Part shown: positions 42,723 to 52,469 of the stretch, one piece after another
How positions within the stretch are numbered: position 1 is the first letter of the stretch
Layout: every line of letters starts with the position of its first letter
Origin: UBA7985 sp038141425
GTDB taxonomy: Bacteria; Pseudomonadota; Alphaproteobacteria; UBA7985
Assembly: GCA_038141425.1 (NCBI GenBank)
Contig: JAYQIC010000009.1
Span: forward strand, 62,001-126,000
Reading direction: 5' to 3'
DNA: 64,000 nucleotides
Notes under the pieces: generated by a model
What the model saw: the letters and a program-made list of their open reading frames with translations, nothing else
Told to the model about the DNA's origin: nothing
Database searches by the model: none
Made by a program: the position numbers and the translations under genes

Positions 42723-43964
42723 ATGGGGAAGACGCGCTTGAGCCTCGATCAGAATTTCCAGCCGCCACAGCAGCAGCGCTACGACGTGGTAATTGTCGGC
42801 GGCGCCATGTACGGCTCGTCGATCGCGTGGTGGACGGCGAGCAACCCCGACTTCGACGGTTCCATTCTGGTGGTCGAGCGCGACCCCAGCTACGCTTTCG
42901 CCTCGACCAGCCACACCAATTCCTGCATCCGCCAGCAGTTCAGCAACGAAATCAACGTCCGCATCTCACAGTTTGGTGCACACTTTGTCCGCAACTTCCG
43001 TGACTTCATGGGCGGAGACGAGCGGGTACCGGATATTGTGCTGCAGAGCTTCGGCTATCTGTATCTGGCCGATAATCAGGCCTTCGCCGACCTGCTGAGC
43101 CAGAACCAGCAGATCCAGTCGGACCTTGGCGCGGGCACGCGCATGCTCAGCCGCGAGCAGATCGCGGCGCAATTCCCGTTCTATCAGCTCGACGACATCA
43201 TCGCCGGCAGCCACAACCCGGTCGACGAGGGCTATTTCGACGGCGCGACTATCTTTGACTGGTGGCGGCGGTCGGCGCGGGAGCGTGGGGTCGAATACTG
43301 CACCAATGAAGTCGTTAGCATGGACCTCAACCCGGCGGGGTCAGCGGTTGATGCTGTGCGGCTGGCCACGGGCGAGACCATTGCCTGCGGGCAGGTGGTC
43401 AACGCCAGCGGCCCCCGGGCGGTGGAAACCGCGTGCATGATCGGTGCGGAACTGCCCGTGGAGCCGCGCAAGCGCTACACGTTCATCTTTGATGCCGCCG
43501 AGCCGCTGGATCAGGACTTGCCGTTGACCATCGACCCCAGCGGGGTGCACATGCGCACCGACGGGCGCTACTACCTCGCCGGCAGTCCACCCGAAGAAGG
43601 CGACGATCCGGCCGTGGCCTACGACGACTTTGCAGCCGATCACGGGCTGTGGGAGAACAAGGTCTGGCCGGTGCTGGCCAGCCGCGTGCCCCAGTTCGAG
43701 CGGATCAAGCTGATCAACTCGTGGGTCGGGCACTATGCCTTCAACACCCTCGATCAGAACGCCATCATCGGCCCGCATAGCCGGGTCAGCAACTTTCTGT
43801 TTTCCAATGGTTTTTCCGGCCATGGCTTCCAGCAGTCACCGGCGCTCGGGCGCGGTCTGTCAGAGTGGCTGATCTATGGTGAATACCGAAACCTCGACCT
43901 CAGCCCCTTTGGCTTCGACCGGATCGAAGCCGGGCGTCCCTTCCTTGAAAAGGCAGTAATCTGA
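42723..43964 (+). CDS. FAD-dependent oxidoreductase (DAO / sarcosine-oxidase-like family)
   Basis: Intact 413-residue flavoprotein of the D-amino-acid-oxidase/glycine-oxidase superfamily. The N-terminal FAD motif is YDVVIVGGAMYGSSIAWW, followed by VVERDPSYAFASTSHTNSCI; NASGPRAVETACMIGAELPV sits mid-protein. The C-terminal FAD contact is GPHSRVSNFLFSNGFSGHGF. Relatives include FOXRED1-like and sarcosine-oxidase-like proteins that oxidise secondary or N-methyl amines. Its stop overlaps the next SDR start by 1 bp. Placement in the aromatic island suggests an amine-bearing aromatic substrate, which is speculative. Confidence 0.85.
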   Translation: MGKTRLSLDQNFQPPQQQRYDVVIVGGAMYGSSIAWWTASNPDFDGSILVVERDPSYAFASTSHTNSCIRQQFSNEINVRISQFGAHFVRNFRDFMGGDERVPDIVLQSFGYLYLADNQAFADLLSQNQQIQSDLGAGTRMLSREQIAAQFPFYQLDDIIAGSHNPVDEGYFDGATIFDWWRRSARERGVEYCTNEVVSMDLNPAGSAVDAVRLATGETIACGQVVNASGPRAVETACMIGAELPVEPRKRYTFIFDAAEPLDQDLPLTIDPSGVHMRTDGRYYLAGSPPEEGDDPAVAYDDFAADHGLWENKVWPVLASRVPQFERIKLINSWVGHYAFNTLDQNAIIGPHSRVSNFLFSNGFSGHGFQQSPALGRGLSEWLIYGEYRNLDLSPFGFDRIEAGRPFLEKAVI

Positions 43965-44677
43965 TGACCTCTCCCTCCGAACAGCCCGTCGCTATGATCA
44001 TCGGCGGGGGCAGCGGTATCGGCGCCGATGCAGCCAAGAAGATGCACGAGCTGGGCTACGCGGTTGCCATCCTGTCCTCCAGCGGTAAGGGCGAGGCGCT
44101 GGCGCAGTCGCTGGGCGGTTATGGCTTCACTGGCTCCAATCTTGAACCGGCCGATCTGAGCGCCTTTGTCGAGGGCGCGATGGCCCGGTTTGGCCGCATC
44201 GACGCGCTGATCAACTGCGCGGGTCACGGCCCCAAGGGACCGGTGCTGGAGATCAGCGACGAGGACTGGCATCTGGGGCTGGACTACTACCTGCTCAGCG
44301 TCATTCGCGCGACCCGGCTGGTGGCGCCGATCATGGTGGCTCAGGGCAGCGGCGCCATCGTCAATGTCTCCACCTTTGCCGTGTTCGAGCCGGACCCGGA
44401 TTTTCCAACATCGGCCGTTTTCCGCGCCGGTCTGGCGGGCTTCACCAAGCTGTTTGCGGACAAGCACGCGGGCGACGGGGTGCGGATGAACAACGTCCTG
44501 CCAGGCTTCATCGACAGCCTGCCGGAGAAGCCCGATCGCGTGGCGCGTATTCCCGCCGGGCGCTACGCCCGGGTGCGCGAGCTGTCGGAGAGCATCGCCT
44601 TTCTCGCCACCGATGCGTCGAGCTATATCACCGGGCAGAACCTGCGGGTGGACGGCGGGCTGACCCAGTCGGTCTAG
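43964..44677 (+). CDS. Atypical short-chain dehydrogenase lacking the YxxxK pair
   Basis: SDR-fold protein of 237 residues with the NAD(P)-binding IIGGGSGIGADAAK, NCAGHG, VNVSTFAVF in the catalytic-Ser position, MNNVLPGFIDSLP, and C-terminal ITGQNLRVDGGLTQS. Where classical SDRs have Tyr-x-x-x-Lys before AGL, this one reads SAVFRAGLAGFTK, so Tyr and Lys are replaced by Ser and Arg. It is therefore either a non-classical reductase or a non-catalytic partner. It overlaps the preceding FAD oxidoreductase stop and is probably co-translated with it. Confidence 0.85.
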   Translation: MTSPSEQPVAMIIGGGSGIGADAAKKMHELGYAVAILSSSGKGEALAQSLGGYGFTGSNLEPADLSAFVEGAMARFGRIDALINCAGHGPKGPVLEISDEDWHLGLDYYLLSVIRATRLVAPIMVAQGSGAIVNVSTFAVFEPDPDFPTSAVFRAGLAGFTKLFADKHAGDGVRMNNVLPGFIDSLPEKPDRVARIPAGRYARVRELSESIAFLATDASSYITGQNLRVDGGLTQSV

Positions 44678-44694
44678 CCGTTGGACCGCACCGT

Positions 44695-45167
44695 TCAGTC
44701 GCCGGTCTGCCTGTCTTCCGTCTGCGGCTCTTTTTGGGCCCGAGGCCCAGGCGCGCTAGTTCCACCTTGGGACATCGGTCCATGATCACTCGCAGGCCCA
44801 AAGCTTCAGCCCGGTCAGCGGCGGCTTCGTTGATCACGCCTTCCTGCATCCAGACCGCACGCAGGCCCAGCCGCTTGCGCTGGACCAGTGCCTCGTCGAC
44901 GACACCGCCGGCCGCTTCGGCGTTGCGGAAAATATCGACCATCTCCACCGGTCCGGGAACCTCGGCGATGGACGCATAGACCGTCTGCCCGAGGATGGTC
45001 TGTCCGGCCAGACCGGGATTGACAGGGTGGACCTGATAATCCTGTTCGAGCAGGTAGGCCATGACCTTGAACGAGTCCCGCTCGGGGTTGGCGCTGGCGC
45101 CCACCAAAGCGATGTGCGGGGCGCTTTGGAGCACGTCGCGGATCAGGCTGTCGTCGTAGTCGGGCAT
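44695..45167 (-). CDS. CoA-binding protein (YccU family)
   Basis: Small Rossmann-fold CoA-binding-domain protein, close relative of YccU. I start it at ATG 45167 (MPDYDDSLIRDVLQ) with AGGAG upstream. Family blocks are IALVGASANPERDSFKVMAYL, VHPVNPGLAGQTILG, MVDIFRNAEAAGGVVDEAL, AVWMQEGVINEAAA and MDRCPKVELARLGL. As read, the frame runs to 44628 with an Arg-rich tail into the SDR gene. Removing one base of the five-A run after PKK gives EPQTEDRQTGD and a stop at 44695-44697, which is more natural. Family function is unknown. Confidence 0.82.
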
Positions 45168-45343
45168 GGGGTGGTCTCCTTCTGCGGGTGGTGCAGCGGT
45201 AAACTGTGAAGGCCGACGTCGCAATCCCCTGCGTTTTCGGCGGGTTTCGACCTAGACAAGCCTTGGCCGACGAAGGATGCTGCCCCCTCGGAAACAGTCC
45301 GCGCCAGCGCCTGCGCGCGCTCGCCGGACAGGAGGAGGATACC

Positions 45344-46354
45344 ATGAAAAAGCTTATTCTGGCGGCGACAGGTCTGCTGCTGATGACCACGGCGGCGGCG
45401 GCTCAGGAAGTCACTCTTCGCCTGCACCACTTCATGGGGGAGAAGGCGCCCCTGCACGGCAAGATGATGGTTCCGCTCGCGGCAGCCATCGAAGAGGCCT
45501 CTGAAGGCCGGATGACGGTCGAGGTTTTCTCAGGCATGTCTCTGGGCGGCCGCCCTGGTGATCTCTACGACCAGGCCGCTGACGGCGCGGTCGATATCGT
45601 TGTTACCCTGCCGGGCTACACCGCCGGTCGCTTTAACCGCTCTGAGGTCTTTGAACTGCCGTTCATGATGAAGGACCCGGTTGCGACCGCTGAAGCCTAC
45701 TACGATCTGATCACGCAAGAGTTGCAGGACGGCGAGTTCGAGGAAACCAAGATTCTGACCTCGTGGGTCCACGGCCCGGGCGTGCTGCACTCGAAGGAGC
45801 CGATCAGCAGCCTTGAAGACATGGTGGGGCAGGAAATGCGCGGCCCGACCCGCGTGGTCACCGACCTGCTGGGCGAGCTGGGCGCGACCCCTGTGGGCAT
45901 GCCGCTGCCGCTGATCCCGGAAAACCTGTCCAAGGGCGTGATTTCCGGCACCGTGCTGCCGTGGGAAGTGACCCCGTCGATCCGTCTGGCCGAGCTGGTT
46001 TCCAACCACACCGAGCTGTCGGGTGACACCTCGCTGTACACGGCCGTGTTCATCATGGCGATGAACTGGGATTCCTACGAAGGCCTGCCTGATGATCTGC
46101 GCCAGATCCTCGATGACCACACCGGCAAGGGGCTGGCTGCCTCGACCGCTCAGGTTATGCTCGACGCCGATGCCGGTGGCCGTAACGTCGCCTCGGGAAA
46201 CACCTTCATCACCCTTGATGGTGCTGAAGTCGAGCGCTGGAAGGCTGCAGCCCAGCCTGTGGTCGACCGTTGGGTCACCCGTGCTGGCGAAATGGGCTTC
46301 GATGGTGAAGCGGCCATTGCACAGGCACGCGCGCTGATCGACGCAAACCTGTAA
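45344..46354 (+). CDS. dctP: TRAP transporter solute-binding protein (DctP type)
   Basis: Periplasmic receptor of a tripartite ATP-independent transporter, 336 residues. ATG 45344 follows a GGAGGAGG site, and the signal peptide is MKKLILAATGLLLMTTAAAA. Family features: LRLHHFMGEKAPLHGKM, the conserved MRGPTRVVTDLLGELGATPVGMP with the Arg that usually holds a substrate carboxylate, and ISGTVLPWEVTPS. Together with the dctQ and dctM genes it takes up an organic acid. 4-Hydroxyphenylacetate or a related aromatic acid is a reasonable guess from the adjacent island. Intact. Confidence 0.9.
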   Translation: MKKLILAATGLLLMTTAAAAQEVTLRLHHFMGEKAPLHGKMMVPLAAAIEEASEGRMTVEVFSGMSLGGRPGDLYDQAADGAVDIVVTLPGYTAGRFNRSEVFELPFMMKDPVATAEAYYDLITQELQDGEFEETKILTSWVHGPGVLHSKEPISSLEDMVGQEMRGPTRVVTDLLGELGATPVGMPLPLIPENLSKGVISGTVLPWEVTPSIRLAELVSNHTELSGDTSLYTAVFIMAMNWDSYEGLPDDLRQILDDHTGKGLAASTAQVMLDADAGGRNVASGNTFITLDGAEVERWKAAAQPVVDRWVTRAGEMGFDGEAAIAQARALIDANL

Positions 46355-46376
46355 TCCCACGCAAGCCGTGGCAATG

Positions 46377-46413
46377 ACGCTGGCGCACGCTAAAGTGCGT
46401 CAGCGTTTTTTTT
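46377..46413 (+). terminator. Rho-independent terminator between dctP and dctQ
   Basis: ACGCTG at 46377-46382 plus CGCAC at 46384-46388 pair with GTGCG at 46395-46399 and CAGCGT at 46401-46406 (one G-T position between), followed by eight T. It would reduce expression of dctQM relative to the binding protein. Confidence 0.8.
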
Positions 46414-46449
46414 GGGGTTACCGGCGGGTGAAAGGCGCAGGACTGACAG

Positions 46450-47117
46450 GTGTTTGCCGTACTTGATCGCTGGATGGAGCGGGGTGCCGCCGGTATTGCG
46501 CTGGTGGGCGGGTTGGGCCTGATCCTCGCCATTTCGGTAACCTGCCTGAGTGTGGTGCTGAAGCTGGTTCGGCGCAGCCTCGATGCTGTGCTGGGGCGGT
46601 ACTTCGAGACCCTGCCGTGGGGCGTTATCCGCCCGGTGCTGGGGGAGGAAGAGCTGGTTTCCTTCGCGGTTGGCTTCGCGCTGTTCGCGGCTTTGCCCTG
46701 GGTGATGCTTAAGAAGGGGCATATCCGCATCGATCTGCTCGAGCCATGGTTCGGCACCCGGTTAAACCGTTGGCTCGACCTGATCGGCGACCTTGCGCTG
46801 ACGGTGATTGCCTACTTGATCATGACCCAGCAGTGGTACCTGATATTTAAGAAGGCCCGGCGTTCGCAGGACCCGCTGCTCGATCTGATTTTGCCGGTGA
46901 CTGGACCACGGTTTTGGGGCGGGTGCGGGTGCGCGACGAGAGCCAGATCCTCGGTCTCAAGCTCTGGCCCCTGCACATCCTCGCCGAGCTGTGCGTGACC
47001 CTGTTCTTCATCACGGCGGTCTACTGCTGCCTGCGCAGCGCGCGGGCGCTGCTGTGGCCTTCGGGCGATGGCGGGAAGGGTGCCGGAGACGGAACAGGGG
47101 AGGGCGGTCATGCCTGA
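46450..47117 (+). CDS. dctQ: TRAP transporter small permease (DctQ type), one frameshift
   Basis: Four-helix small membrane subunit, starting at GTG 46450 (FAVLDRWMERGAAGIALVGG). Membrane segments are GIALVGGLGLILAISVTCL, FAVGFALFAALPWVML, IGDLALTVIAYLIM and, after the break, LHILAELCVTLFFITAVYC. The family motif KKGHIRIDLLEPWF is present. The frame shifts near 46910; the C-terminal part resumes RVRDESQILGLKLWPLH and ends at 47117, overlapping the dctM start by 8 bp. Confidence 0.83.
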
Positions 47118-48461
47118 TCTCGTTACCGGTCTGTTCACCAACTTCCAGATTGGCCTGCTGTCGTTTCCGCTGCTGATCGCGCTGATCTTTCTGCGCATTC
47201 CACTCGCGGCGAGCATGTTCATCGTCGGTCTGCTCGGTACGTGGCTGCTGGCGGGCGATATGCGGATGATGAACAACCAGCTCAAGACCTTCGCCTTCGG
47301 CACGCTGACCAACTATTCGTTTTCGATCATCCCGCTGTTCCTGCTGATGAGTGAATTCGCCACGCGCGCGGGCATGTCACGGGCGCTGTTCAAAGCGGCG
47401 GAGGCGTGGCTGGGGCACCGGCGCGGCGGGGTCGCCATGGCGGCGATTGGCGCGTCCGCCGGCTTTGGCGCGGTCTGCGGCTCATCGCTGGCAACCGCCT
47501 CCTCTATGGGAAAGGCAGCGCTGCCGGAGTTGCAGCGGGCGGGGTACTCCGGGGCGCTGGCCACCGGTACGCTGGCCGCTGGCGGGACGCTGGGGATCCT
47601 GATCCCGCCGTCGGTGGTGCTGGTGATCTACGCCATTCTCGCCGAGGAAAACATCGCCAAGCTGTTCACCGCCGCCTTTATCCCCGGCGCGCTGGCCATG
47701 CTCGGTTACATGATCACGATCGGCGTCTATGTCCGGCTCAACCCCGGCGCCGAACGCACCCTGCCGCGCCTGCCCTATATCGAGCGCTTTCGCGCGCTGG
47801 GGCCGGTGTGGCCGGTGATGCTGATTTTCGCGCTGGTGATCGGCGGCATTTACACCGGGCTGTTCTCACCCACGGCAGCGGCGGCGGTCGGGGCCGGGGG
47901 AACGGCGATTCTGGCCTTCTTGAACGGCGGCGTCAGCCTGCAATCCTTGCGCGAATCCTGCTGGCGACAGCCAAGACCTCGGGCATGATCTTTTTCATCA
48001 TCCTCTCTGCCGGGGTCTATAATTCGTTCCTGTCCTCGGCGCTGGTGCCGCAGACGCTGGCGGGGTTCTTCAGCGAGAGTGGGCTGAACCCATGGCTGAT
48101 CCTGATCGGCATGCTGCTGCTTTACATCGTACTCGGGACGGTCATGGACTCGCTGGCCATGATCTTTCTCACCGTGCCGATTTTCATTCCCATCGTCGCC
48201 CAGCTCGATCTGGGGCTGAGCGCGGCTGAGGTTGGTATCTGGTTCGGGATTCTGGTGCTGATGTCGGCGGAGATCGGGCTGATCACCCCGCCAGTGGGGC
48301 TCAATCTGTTCGTGATCAATGCCATGTCGCGGGACGTGAGCATTGCCGAGACCTATCGCGGAGCGCTGCCCTTCGTGGTCTCTGATATCATCCGCATCGC
48401 CATCCTCGTGGCCTTCCCGTTCATCACGCTGTTTCTGGTGCGGCTGTTCTATCCGTCCTGA
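47110..48461 (+). CDS. dctM: TRAP transporter large permease (DctM type), one frameshift
   Basis: Large transmembrane subunit carrying the sodium-driven transport path, about 450 residues. It has FLRIPLAASMFIVGLLG, AIGASAGFGAVCGSSLATAS, LAAGGTLGILIPPSVVLVIYA, and after a shift near 47957 GMIFFIILSAGVYNSFLSS, LGTVMDSLAMIFLTVPIF and AEIGLITPPVGLNLFVINA. All are family hallmarks. Start ATG 47110 overlaps dctQ, and the stop is at 48459-48461. Confidence 0.92.
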
Positions 48462-48476
48462 TGGAGGGATTGTGCC

Positions 48477-49207
48477 TCAGACAGCGAAGACCGCCCGTGC
48501 CGCCTGCCATAGCAGGCGAAGGGCAACCACGCTGACGATCAGCCGGAACACCAGCCGGAACAGGCCATCGCTGATCCGGTGGCTGATGCGCTTGCCTGCC
48601 CACGCGCCGGCGAAGCCAACAGCGGTGGCAACGATGATGTGCGGAATGTAGGGGCGGAAGTCGAAGCCGAGCGAGCCGAAGCCCAGCACCTTGAACACGT
48701 CGGCTGAGAGCATGCAGAAGGCCAGCGTGCCGGTGAGGGCGCCCTTGGTCATTGGCGTGTTGATCAGCACGGCCTGCAGCAGCCCGCCCAGACCCAGCGT
48801 GGTGCCGAGAAAAGTATGGACGGCCCCCAGCGGCAGGAAGGGGATCCGCCGGTCCCGCAGCCAGATCGACGGCGGCACCCAGATCATCAGCAGCAGGATC
48901 AGCGCCAGCCCGACCCGCAGCGCGTTTTCAGGCAGCGCGAAGAACACCAGCGCCCGACCAGCGCGCCGACAATCGACCCAAGACCGAACATCAGGCAGAT
49001 GCGCCAGTTGATCTCCGCCCGGAACAGGGCAATGCGGCCAACCAGCGAGCCGGCGGACGCCGGCCCCATCAGCGGGATGGCGACCGAGGGGGGGAACACC
49101 AGCGTCAATGTGGCGAGCACGATGAACACACCGCCGGTGGCGAAAGCTGCGTTGATGAAGGCCGCGATGAAGCAGCCGAAGCCAACAATAAGGATCGATG
49201 CATCCAT
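48477..49207 (-). CDS. Sulfite exporter TauE/SafE family permease, one frameshift
   Basis: Polytopic membrane protein of the TauE/SafE (DUF81) family, about 244 residues once the two frames are joined near 48950. The N-terminal half is MDASILIVGFGCFIAAFINA with the GG-rich ATGGVFIVLATL and PLMGPASAGSLVGR motifs. The C-terminal half has GAVHTFLGTTLGLGGLLQAV and IIVATAVGFAGAWAGKRISH. Members export sulfite, sulfoacetate or other organic anions. It converges on the TRAP operon, ending 15 bp from dctM. Confidence 0.83.
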
Positions 49208-49258
49208 GTGGGTTGTTCCGTTGTTGTAGCAGGTTGCTCAGCTCATCGATGGTGTCGT

Positions 49259-50341
49259 TCAGAGACGCATTGCAGCGCGTGCAGCCAGTTGCAGCAAACT
49301 AGACAGGATCCTGCCGGCACGCCGCTGGCTACGGCTCGCGCGACGCAGATCAGCGACAAGGTATTCGATGGCCGGTTGGGCGCCCCGGTTTCTTTTGAAC
49401 TGTTCAGCACCGGCACTCCAGTTGGCAAAGCGCTGACGCGATCGTGCGGTTGCATCGCTCAGGCTGACCAGCCATCGATAGAGACCCAGTTTTTGGGGCA
49501 GGTCAGTGTCGTAACCGACCACCGGACTGACGATTGTCCCGTGTTGGTCGAACTGCCCCAGAACGCCGACCATTCTCCCACCGCATTCAGGGTCGAACAG
49601 GCCAGTGAGTTCAAAGCCGCAACGGTTCTGAAACTCTTAAAAAAAGCGACCAGTATATTGCGGGTTGAGGCGGCTGTATTTCTCGATGTAGAGCATCCGG
49701 TAGAGCCTGGCGGCCTGGTCAAAATCACTTTCACCAAACGTAGTTCCAGCCCGTTCGGTAAACCGGCCTTTCGAACGAAGCCTAACATCTTGTTGATCAT
49801 CGCGGGTGCGGAGCCAATCCTCTGGATAGGTGCGGAAAAATATTTTTCGGACGGGAAGCAGAGTCAGTCCTTCGCGGTCAAAGGCCTCAATGAGTGGACC
49901 GTGCGCTGCATCGTTTACGGAGCGCAGCACCGGAACAAAGCTACGATTACTATCGGACGCGGCCTCAAAAGCATCCAGCCAGGCCTCAGGCCCGACTGGT
50001 GGCAGGATATTTGTCGACACCAGCCAGTTGTTGAGTTGTATCTGACGACCGAGTTGCATGGCCCGCACGACCGGTGAGGCTGCCCTAAGGGCTCCAGAAC
50101 CAAGAGCGCGCAACAACGGATTTCGGGTAACTTGCAACAACTCGAATTGGCCGTATTCGAGATAGGCGGTAGACGGGCAGCAGATGTAGCAGGTCGGACG
50201 TCGGCCATCGTTGATGGTCGTCGGCACCTCGAAGTCCCCGACGCGTGAGATCATCATTTCAGTCTCAAGGTTGGTGACGAGCGAGCTCGTTCCAGCCGTC
50301 TGCACCATCGAGACGAATTGGCGTGCTGAAGTGTCTTGCAC
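49259..50341 (-). CDS. GNAT/FemAB-like acyltransferase, interrupted by an in-frame TAA
   Basis: About 360 residues. The upstream part (GTG 50341, or ATG 50308 as alternative) includes DGRRPTCYICCPSTAYLEYG, FEAASDSNRSFVPVLRS, DREGLTLLPVRKIFFRTYP and YIEKYSRLNPQYTGRFF. The same frame, after one TAA at 49634-49636, resumes EFQNRCGFELTGLFDPE, GRMVGVLGQFDQHGTIVSPV and FANWSAGAEQFKRNRGAQPA. That last block is typical of FemAB/GNAT-like aminoacyl- or acyltransferases. The TAA follows a T-rich run; AAA or CAA there would restore the protein. It is divergent from the KAS III operon and probably belongs with it. Confidence 0.6.
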
Positions 50342-50468
50342 CTTTGCTCTTTATCTTTGCCTTCGCCCGGTTTGGATATTTGGACAAAGACCTTACCAAG
50401 GCTGCTAGCGCTTCGCTAAGGTTGAATGCAATATAGCTTCTACAGTGATTCTGCGTGGAGGGTGCGAG

Positions 50469-51468
50469 GTGCACTCTGGTTCAAGAATTTGTGGCTGGGG
50501 CCAAGCCTTACCTCGAAGGAAGCTGGCCTCGGGTCTTCTGGAAAGTCAGCATGGGCTGCCCGCTGGCTCGCTTGTGGCATCCACCGGCGTTGAAACCCGC
50601 TACATCGCCAACCGAAGAGAGGATGAAACGCAGGTTGCACTCGGACTTCGGGCTGGTCAGGCAGCCCTGGCATCGGCCAGCTTGCCCTCGTCATCGGTTG
50701 ATTTGATAATTGCAGCCGCAGCTGTACCCCAGCAATTGATACCTGGCACTGCTGCACTCTTTCATCGGGGGCTTGGTCTACCCGACGGCAGCTGCCGTAC
50801 GATGGACGTAAACACAACTTGCCTCAGTGCCCTGTCGGCGCTCGAACTGGCCGACAGTTACATCCGGACAGGACAGGCAAGTCGGGTCCTGATTATCAGC
50901 AGTGAGATTGCGAGTGCCGCCTTGCCCTGGAAAACCGCGCCGAAGGTTGCCGCCCTGTTTGGGGACGGAGCCGGGGCGTGGCTTATCGAAGGGGCAGATC
51001 AGCAGGGCATCCTCGGTTCGTCCTTTGCCAGCTTCCCTTCGGCTTTCGAGGCGTGCCAGATACCAGTTGGCGGGACGGCCAATACCCCGCACGATGATAT
51101 TGATTTCTTTATGCAGCATGCATTTTTTGCAATGGATGGTGAGGCGCTGTACCGTTTGGTCCGGTCAGAGTTCGAAGGGTTTCTTTTTTGCGTTCCTCGA
51201 ACAAATTGACTGGTCTCTGGATGATGTTGACTTCTTTGTTCCGCATCAGACCAGCCCAGTTAGTCTAGTGCATATGGCCAGAGCATTCAGGGTGCGCCGC
51301 GAGCGATACATTGATCTGACGCGCAGTCACGGCAATCAGATTGCGGCTTCACTGCCCATTGCCTTCGCCGAAGCCCGCACAAGGGGGCAGATCAGCGATG
51401 GCTCTCGGGTCTTGCTGCTGGGAACCTCAGCGGGGGTGCAGTTTGGCGCTGCGGCATTGATCGCCTGA
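50469..51468 (+). CDS. 3-oxoacyl-ACP synthase III-like condensing enzyme, one frameshift
   Basis: KAS III-type thiolase-fold enzyme that forms C-C or ester bonds from acyl thioesters. I start it at GTG 50469 (HSGSRICGWGQALPRRKL), with GGAGG 7 nt upstream. The catalytic triad is visible: Cys in MDVNTTCLSALSALELA, His in FFVPHQTSPVSLVHMA, and Asn in RSHGNQIAASLPIAFAEA. The end is LLLGTSAGVQFGAAAL. The frame shifts once, near 51182. It opens an operon of five tightly overlapping genes (TGATG junction with the next), so it is a dedicated biosynthetic enzyme rather than the housekeeping FabH. Confidence 0.85.
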
Positions 51469-52469
51469 TGCGGGTCCTCGTTACCGGTGGGACTGGCTTT
51501 CTCGGCGGACGTTGTCTGCAGGCTTTGGCGGCATCAGGCCGGTTCGACGCATCTGCGACAGGACGCCGTCTTTCGAGCGCGCCTGCAGGCTTCGACTTCA
51601 TCGCTGCCGACCTCAGTGAGCCAGGGGCACTTGCGCGGCTTCCCGCCGTCGATGCAGTGGTCCACACGGCGGCCCTGTCATCACCTTGGGGCCGCGCGCG
51701 GGATTTTGACCAGGCAAACGTTGCTGCGACGCGCAACCTGCTTGAATGGGCGGAGCAGGCAGGTGTGCAGCGCCTGATTCATATCTCGACTCCCGCGCTG
51801 TACTTTGCTCCCTTCGACCGTTTTGATGTCGGGGAGGAGGAGGTCTTGCCGGGCAAGCCCATCAACGACTATGCCCGGACTAAGGCACAAGCGGAAAGTC
51901 TCGTGCTCCAGTCGCCACTCAGTACGGCCATCCTGAGGCCCAGAGCTATTTACGGACCGGGCGACACGGCACTTTTACCCCGGCTCAAGGCCGCGTTGCG
52001 ACGCGGCTGGCTGCCACTCATGCGTGACGGGCAGGCCGTGACAAACCTGACCCATGTTGATGACGTATGCGATGCCATTGTTGCTGCTCTGGAAAGTTCG
52101 GCAAAGGGGGTCTTCAATATTGCAGGGGGTGAGGCGATCCCGCTGAACTGGCTGGTCAACGAAATTGCCCGAGCAAACAGCTTGGCATTCCGCTGGCGGC
52201 CCGTTCCTCTGTCTATAGCCATGCTCGCTGCGCGCGGCATAGAAGCCGTCTTCACTGGTTTGAGACTGCCAAGTGAGCCGCGGCTCACCCGCTACAGCCT
52301 GGGCATCTTAGCCTATAGTCTGACACTGAATACCAAGCGGGCCCAGGAGGTCTTAGGCTGGCGACCCCGAATTCCAATAGCCGATGGTTTCGAGGCGATC
52401 TTTGGCGTGCGCCCTGAGGCTTTACCCACACACGGGCGCGATGACTATGGCAAAGAGCAGGCCTCATGA
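51468..52469 (+). CDS. NAD-dependent epimerase/dehydratase family protein
   Basis: Intact 333-residue extended SDR. It starts MRVLVTGGTGFLGGRCLQAL (NAD-binding) and has VDAVVHTAALSSPWGRA, IHISTPALYF with the catalytic Ser/Thr position, DYARTKAQAE with the Tyr-x-x-x-Lys pair, AILRPRAIYGPGD and FNIAGGEAIP. It resembles 3-beta-hydroxysteroid dehydrogenase/OleD-like reductases, which reduce beta-keto products of condensing enzymes. Such a role directly after a KAS III is an inference. Start overlaps the KAS III stop by 1 bp; stop overlaps the next start by 4 bp. Confidence 0.87.
   Translation: MRVLVTGGTGFLGGRCLQALAASGRFDASATGRRLSSAPAGFDFIAADLSEPGALARLPAVDAVVHTAALSSPWGRARDFDQANVAATRNLLEWAEQAGVQRLIHISTPALYFAPFDRFDVGEEEVLPGKPINDYARTKAQAESLVLQSPLSTAILRPRAIYGPGDTALLPRLKAALRRGWLPLMRDGQAVTNLTHVDDVCDAIVAALESSAKGVFNIAGGEAIPLNWLVNEIARANSLAFRWRPVPLSIAMLAARGIEAVFTGLRLPSEPRLTRYSLGILAYSLTLNTKRAQEVLGWRPRIPIADGFEAIFGVRPEALPTHGRDDYGKEQAS

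Noticed and set aside
45206..45343. N-terminal extension of dctP from 45206
   Set aside because: The signal peptide begins at ATG 45344 right after a GGAGGAGG ribosome-binding site. The upstream codons are untranslated leader.
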